Below are positions 4,527-5,215 of a stretch of 5,215 bases of DNA, piece after piece. The stretch lies in contig JAUNBN010000107.1 of NCBI GenBank assembly GCA_030527085.1, forward strand, positions 1 through 5,215, written 5' to 3'. The notes beneath the pieces were generated by a model. It was not told the DNA's origin and made no database searches. It worked only from the letters and a program-made list of their open reading frames with translations. This DNA is from Oscillospiraceae bacterium. Its GTDB lineage: Bacteria; Bacillota; Clostridia; Oscillospirales; Ruminococcaceae. Every line of letters starts with the position of its first letter. Position 1 is the first letter of the stretch. The translations under genes and the position numbers were made by a program.

Positions 4527-4551
4527 GAGCCGGAGCCTATAGCTCCGCCTC
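4527..4551 (-). other. Stem-loop in the lipoprotein 5' leader
   Basis: Arms of 10 bp (4542-4551 with 4527-4536) have one mismatch and a 5-nt loop. The stem begins at about the predicted transcription start (4551-4550), so the mRNA would carry a hairpin at its very 5' end. The loop end is about 23 nt from the ribosome-binding site. Confidence 0.5.
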
Positions 4552-4557
4552 AGCTAG

Positions 4558-4586
4558 AGTATAGTACAAAACATCTGAAAATAAAA
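4558..4586 (-). promoter_or_regulatory. Candidate promoter of the lipoprotein gene
   Basis: On the minus strand TATACT (4563-4558) is a good -10 box. The position 17 bp upstream is TTTTAT (4586-4581), a poor -35. The region is AT-rich and in the right place, about 67 nt from the ATG. Confidence is moderate because the -35 is weak. Confidence 0.4.
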
Positions 4587-4629
4587 GGGGTTTAAGTTTT
4601 TGGGGTACCCATCGCGCGGTTTTTTCGCA

Positions 4630-4640
4630 GTATTCCCCCG
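4630..4640 (+). repeat. Second half-arm fragment of the palindromic repeat
   Basis: GTATTCCCCCG repeats the 10-nt GTATTCCCCC seen at 4509-4518, 121 bp away in the same orientation, and matches the left arm of the repeat family. It begins five bases from the stop codon of the YibE/F gene, on its downstream side. No right arm follows. Confidence 0.35.
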
Positions 4641-4644
4641 ACTT

Positions 4645-5215
4645 TTAATGCCCTATCTTAAACTCGCCCTCGCCTCTCTCCGGCCGAGAGACTGAGCGCG
4701 GAGCGTGGTAGAGCCTTTTCTCCCCCGCCGTTTCCCGCTCGCCGTTTTGAGGGCGCTTCGCCTCGCGCGAGAGCAGCGCGGCGCTCACAAGCGCCGTGGC
4801 CGGTATTGTAAAGAGTATGGTAAACGCGCCGACCAGACTCTGAAGCAGCTCTATTATAACGAGCTCGAGATTCAGCAGCTCAAAAACCGAGCTCTGGTAG
4901 GCTATCAGCAGCAGCACGGCGGAGAGTGAGCCGCCAATATAAGCCAAGACCAGCGTGCTTATCTGTGTGCCGATTATGTCCCTGCCTACTTTGAGGCCGC
5001 TTTGAGCAAGCTGCCCGCGGGAAGCGCCCGCCTCGCCCTCGCTGATTTCGCTCACCGCGGAGGCTATGGACATGGAAACGTCCAGCGCCGCGCCCAGCGC
5101 GCCTATCAGTATGGCTGCAAAGGTAACGGCCTTAAGGTCTATGGGCTCTGAGAGAATGAGAACAACATACATCGCGTCCTCGTCCACCGCGCCCGTTATG
5201 CGCATTAGAGAGTTC
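4645..5215 (-). CDS. YibE/F family membrane protein, C-terminal part (runs off right edge)
   Basis: The frame is open to the window edge, so the start is missing; 189 complete codons are visible. Numbering from the Met at 5205, membrane segments lie at about 24-50, 80-103 and 115-145. The glycine-rich GALGAALDVSMSIASA (35-50) and GRDIIGTQISTLVLAY (74-89) are the motifs that make me assign it to the YibE/F-like family (PF07907), polytopic membrane proteins of unknown function common in Firmicutes. The family assignment comes from recalled sequence pattern, not a search. After the last helix there is a charged, Arg/Glu-rich tail of about 40 residues (147-186), probably cytoplasmic and poorly conserved. 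It lies upstream of the lipoprotein on the same strand with 153 bp between; no convincing terminator is seen in that gap. The function remains unknown. Confidence 0.75.
   Translation of the reverse strand, partial: NSLMRITGAVDEDAMYVVLILSEPIDLKAVTFAAILIGALGAALDVSMSIASAVSEISEGEAGASRGQLAQSGLKVGRDIIGTQISTLVLAYIGGSLSAVLLLIAYQSSVFELLNLELVIIELLQSLVGAFTILFTIPATALVSAALLSREAKRPQNGERETAGEKRLYHAPRSVSRPERGEGEFKIGH

Noticed and set aside
4578..4612. Possible terminator of the YibE/F gene
   Set aside because: Only a 4-bp GGGT/ACCC stem with a long loop precedes the T-rich stretch; this is too weak to call.

Overview
This window looks like a piece of chromosome from an anaerobic, low-oxygen-adapted Firmicute, most likely an uncultured gut-type Clostridia member. 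The evidence is a complete class I desulfoferrodoxin (superoxide reductase of anaerobes), a Clostridia-style lipoprotein with an Ala/Glu/Ser-rich linker, a YibE/F membrane protein, Gram-positive-style Shine-Dalgarno sites (GGAGG, AAGGAG) and two near-consensus sigma-A promoters. The lineage is an inference from gene content; no rRNA or other taxonomic marker is present.

Layout. (1) 1-48, minus strand: the first 16 codons of gltX (glutamyl-tRNA synthetase), running off the left edge. (2) 49-450: a divergent regulatory region between gltX and trpS. Two promoters sit back to back with abutting TTGACA boxes inside a perfect 20-bp palindrome (206-225), and each transcript carries a hairpin-bearing leader. 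(3) 451-2465, plus strand: trpS (tryptophanyl-tRNA synthetase), then, 50 bp on, an alpha/beta hydrolase of the prolyl aminopeptidase type; the two are probably cotranscribed. (4) 2466-2739: a convergent intergenic region of hairpins, including a terminator for the hydrolase. (5) 2740-3123, minus strand, desulfoferrodoxin, divergent from (6) 3266-3571, plus strand, thioredoxin; a 142-bp AT-rich region separates them. (7) 3572-3807: a strong terminator after thioredoxin and more repeat copies. (8) 3808-4491, minus strand: a secreted lipoprotein. (9) 4645-5215, minus strand: the C-terminal part of a YibE/F family membrane protein, running off the right edge.

How the parts relate. The left third is a translation locus: two aminoacyl-tRNA synthetases fired in opposite directions from one symmetric control point. 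The middle is an oxidative-stress pair: desulfoferrodoxin reduces superoxide, and thioredoxin supplies dithiol reducing power. The right end is cell-envelope related but of unknown role. A family of roughly 70-bp palindromic repeats (core about CCCCCGCCTTCGGAGGGGG, flanked by CTGTAT and ATACAG arms) occupies most intergenic gaps and all clear copies point the same way; one copy appears to serve as a terminator.

I see no phage, transposase, CRISPR, toxin-antitoxin or biosynthetic cluster here. The most unusual features are the symmetric aaRS bipromoter and the repeat family, not a new protein system.
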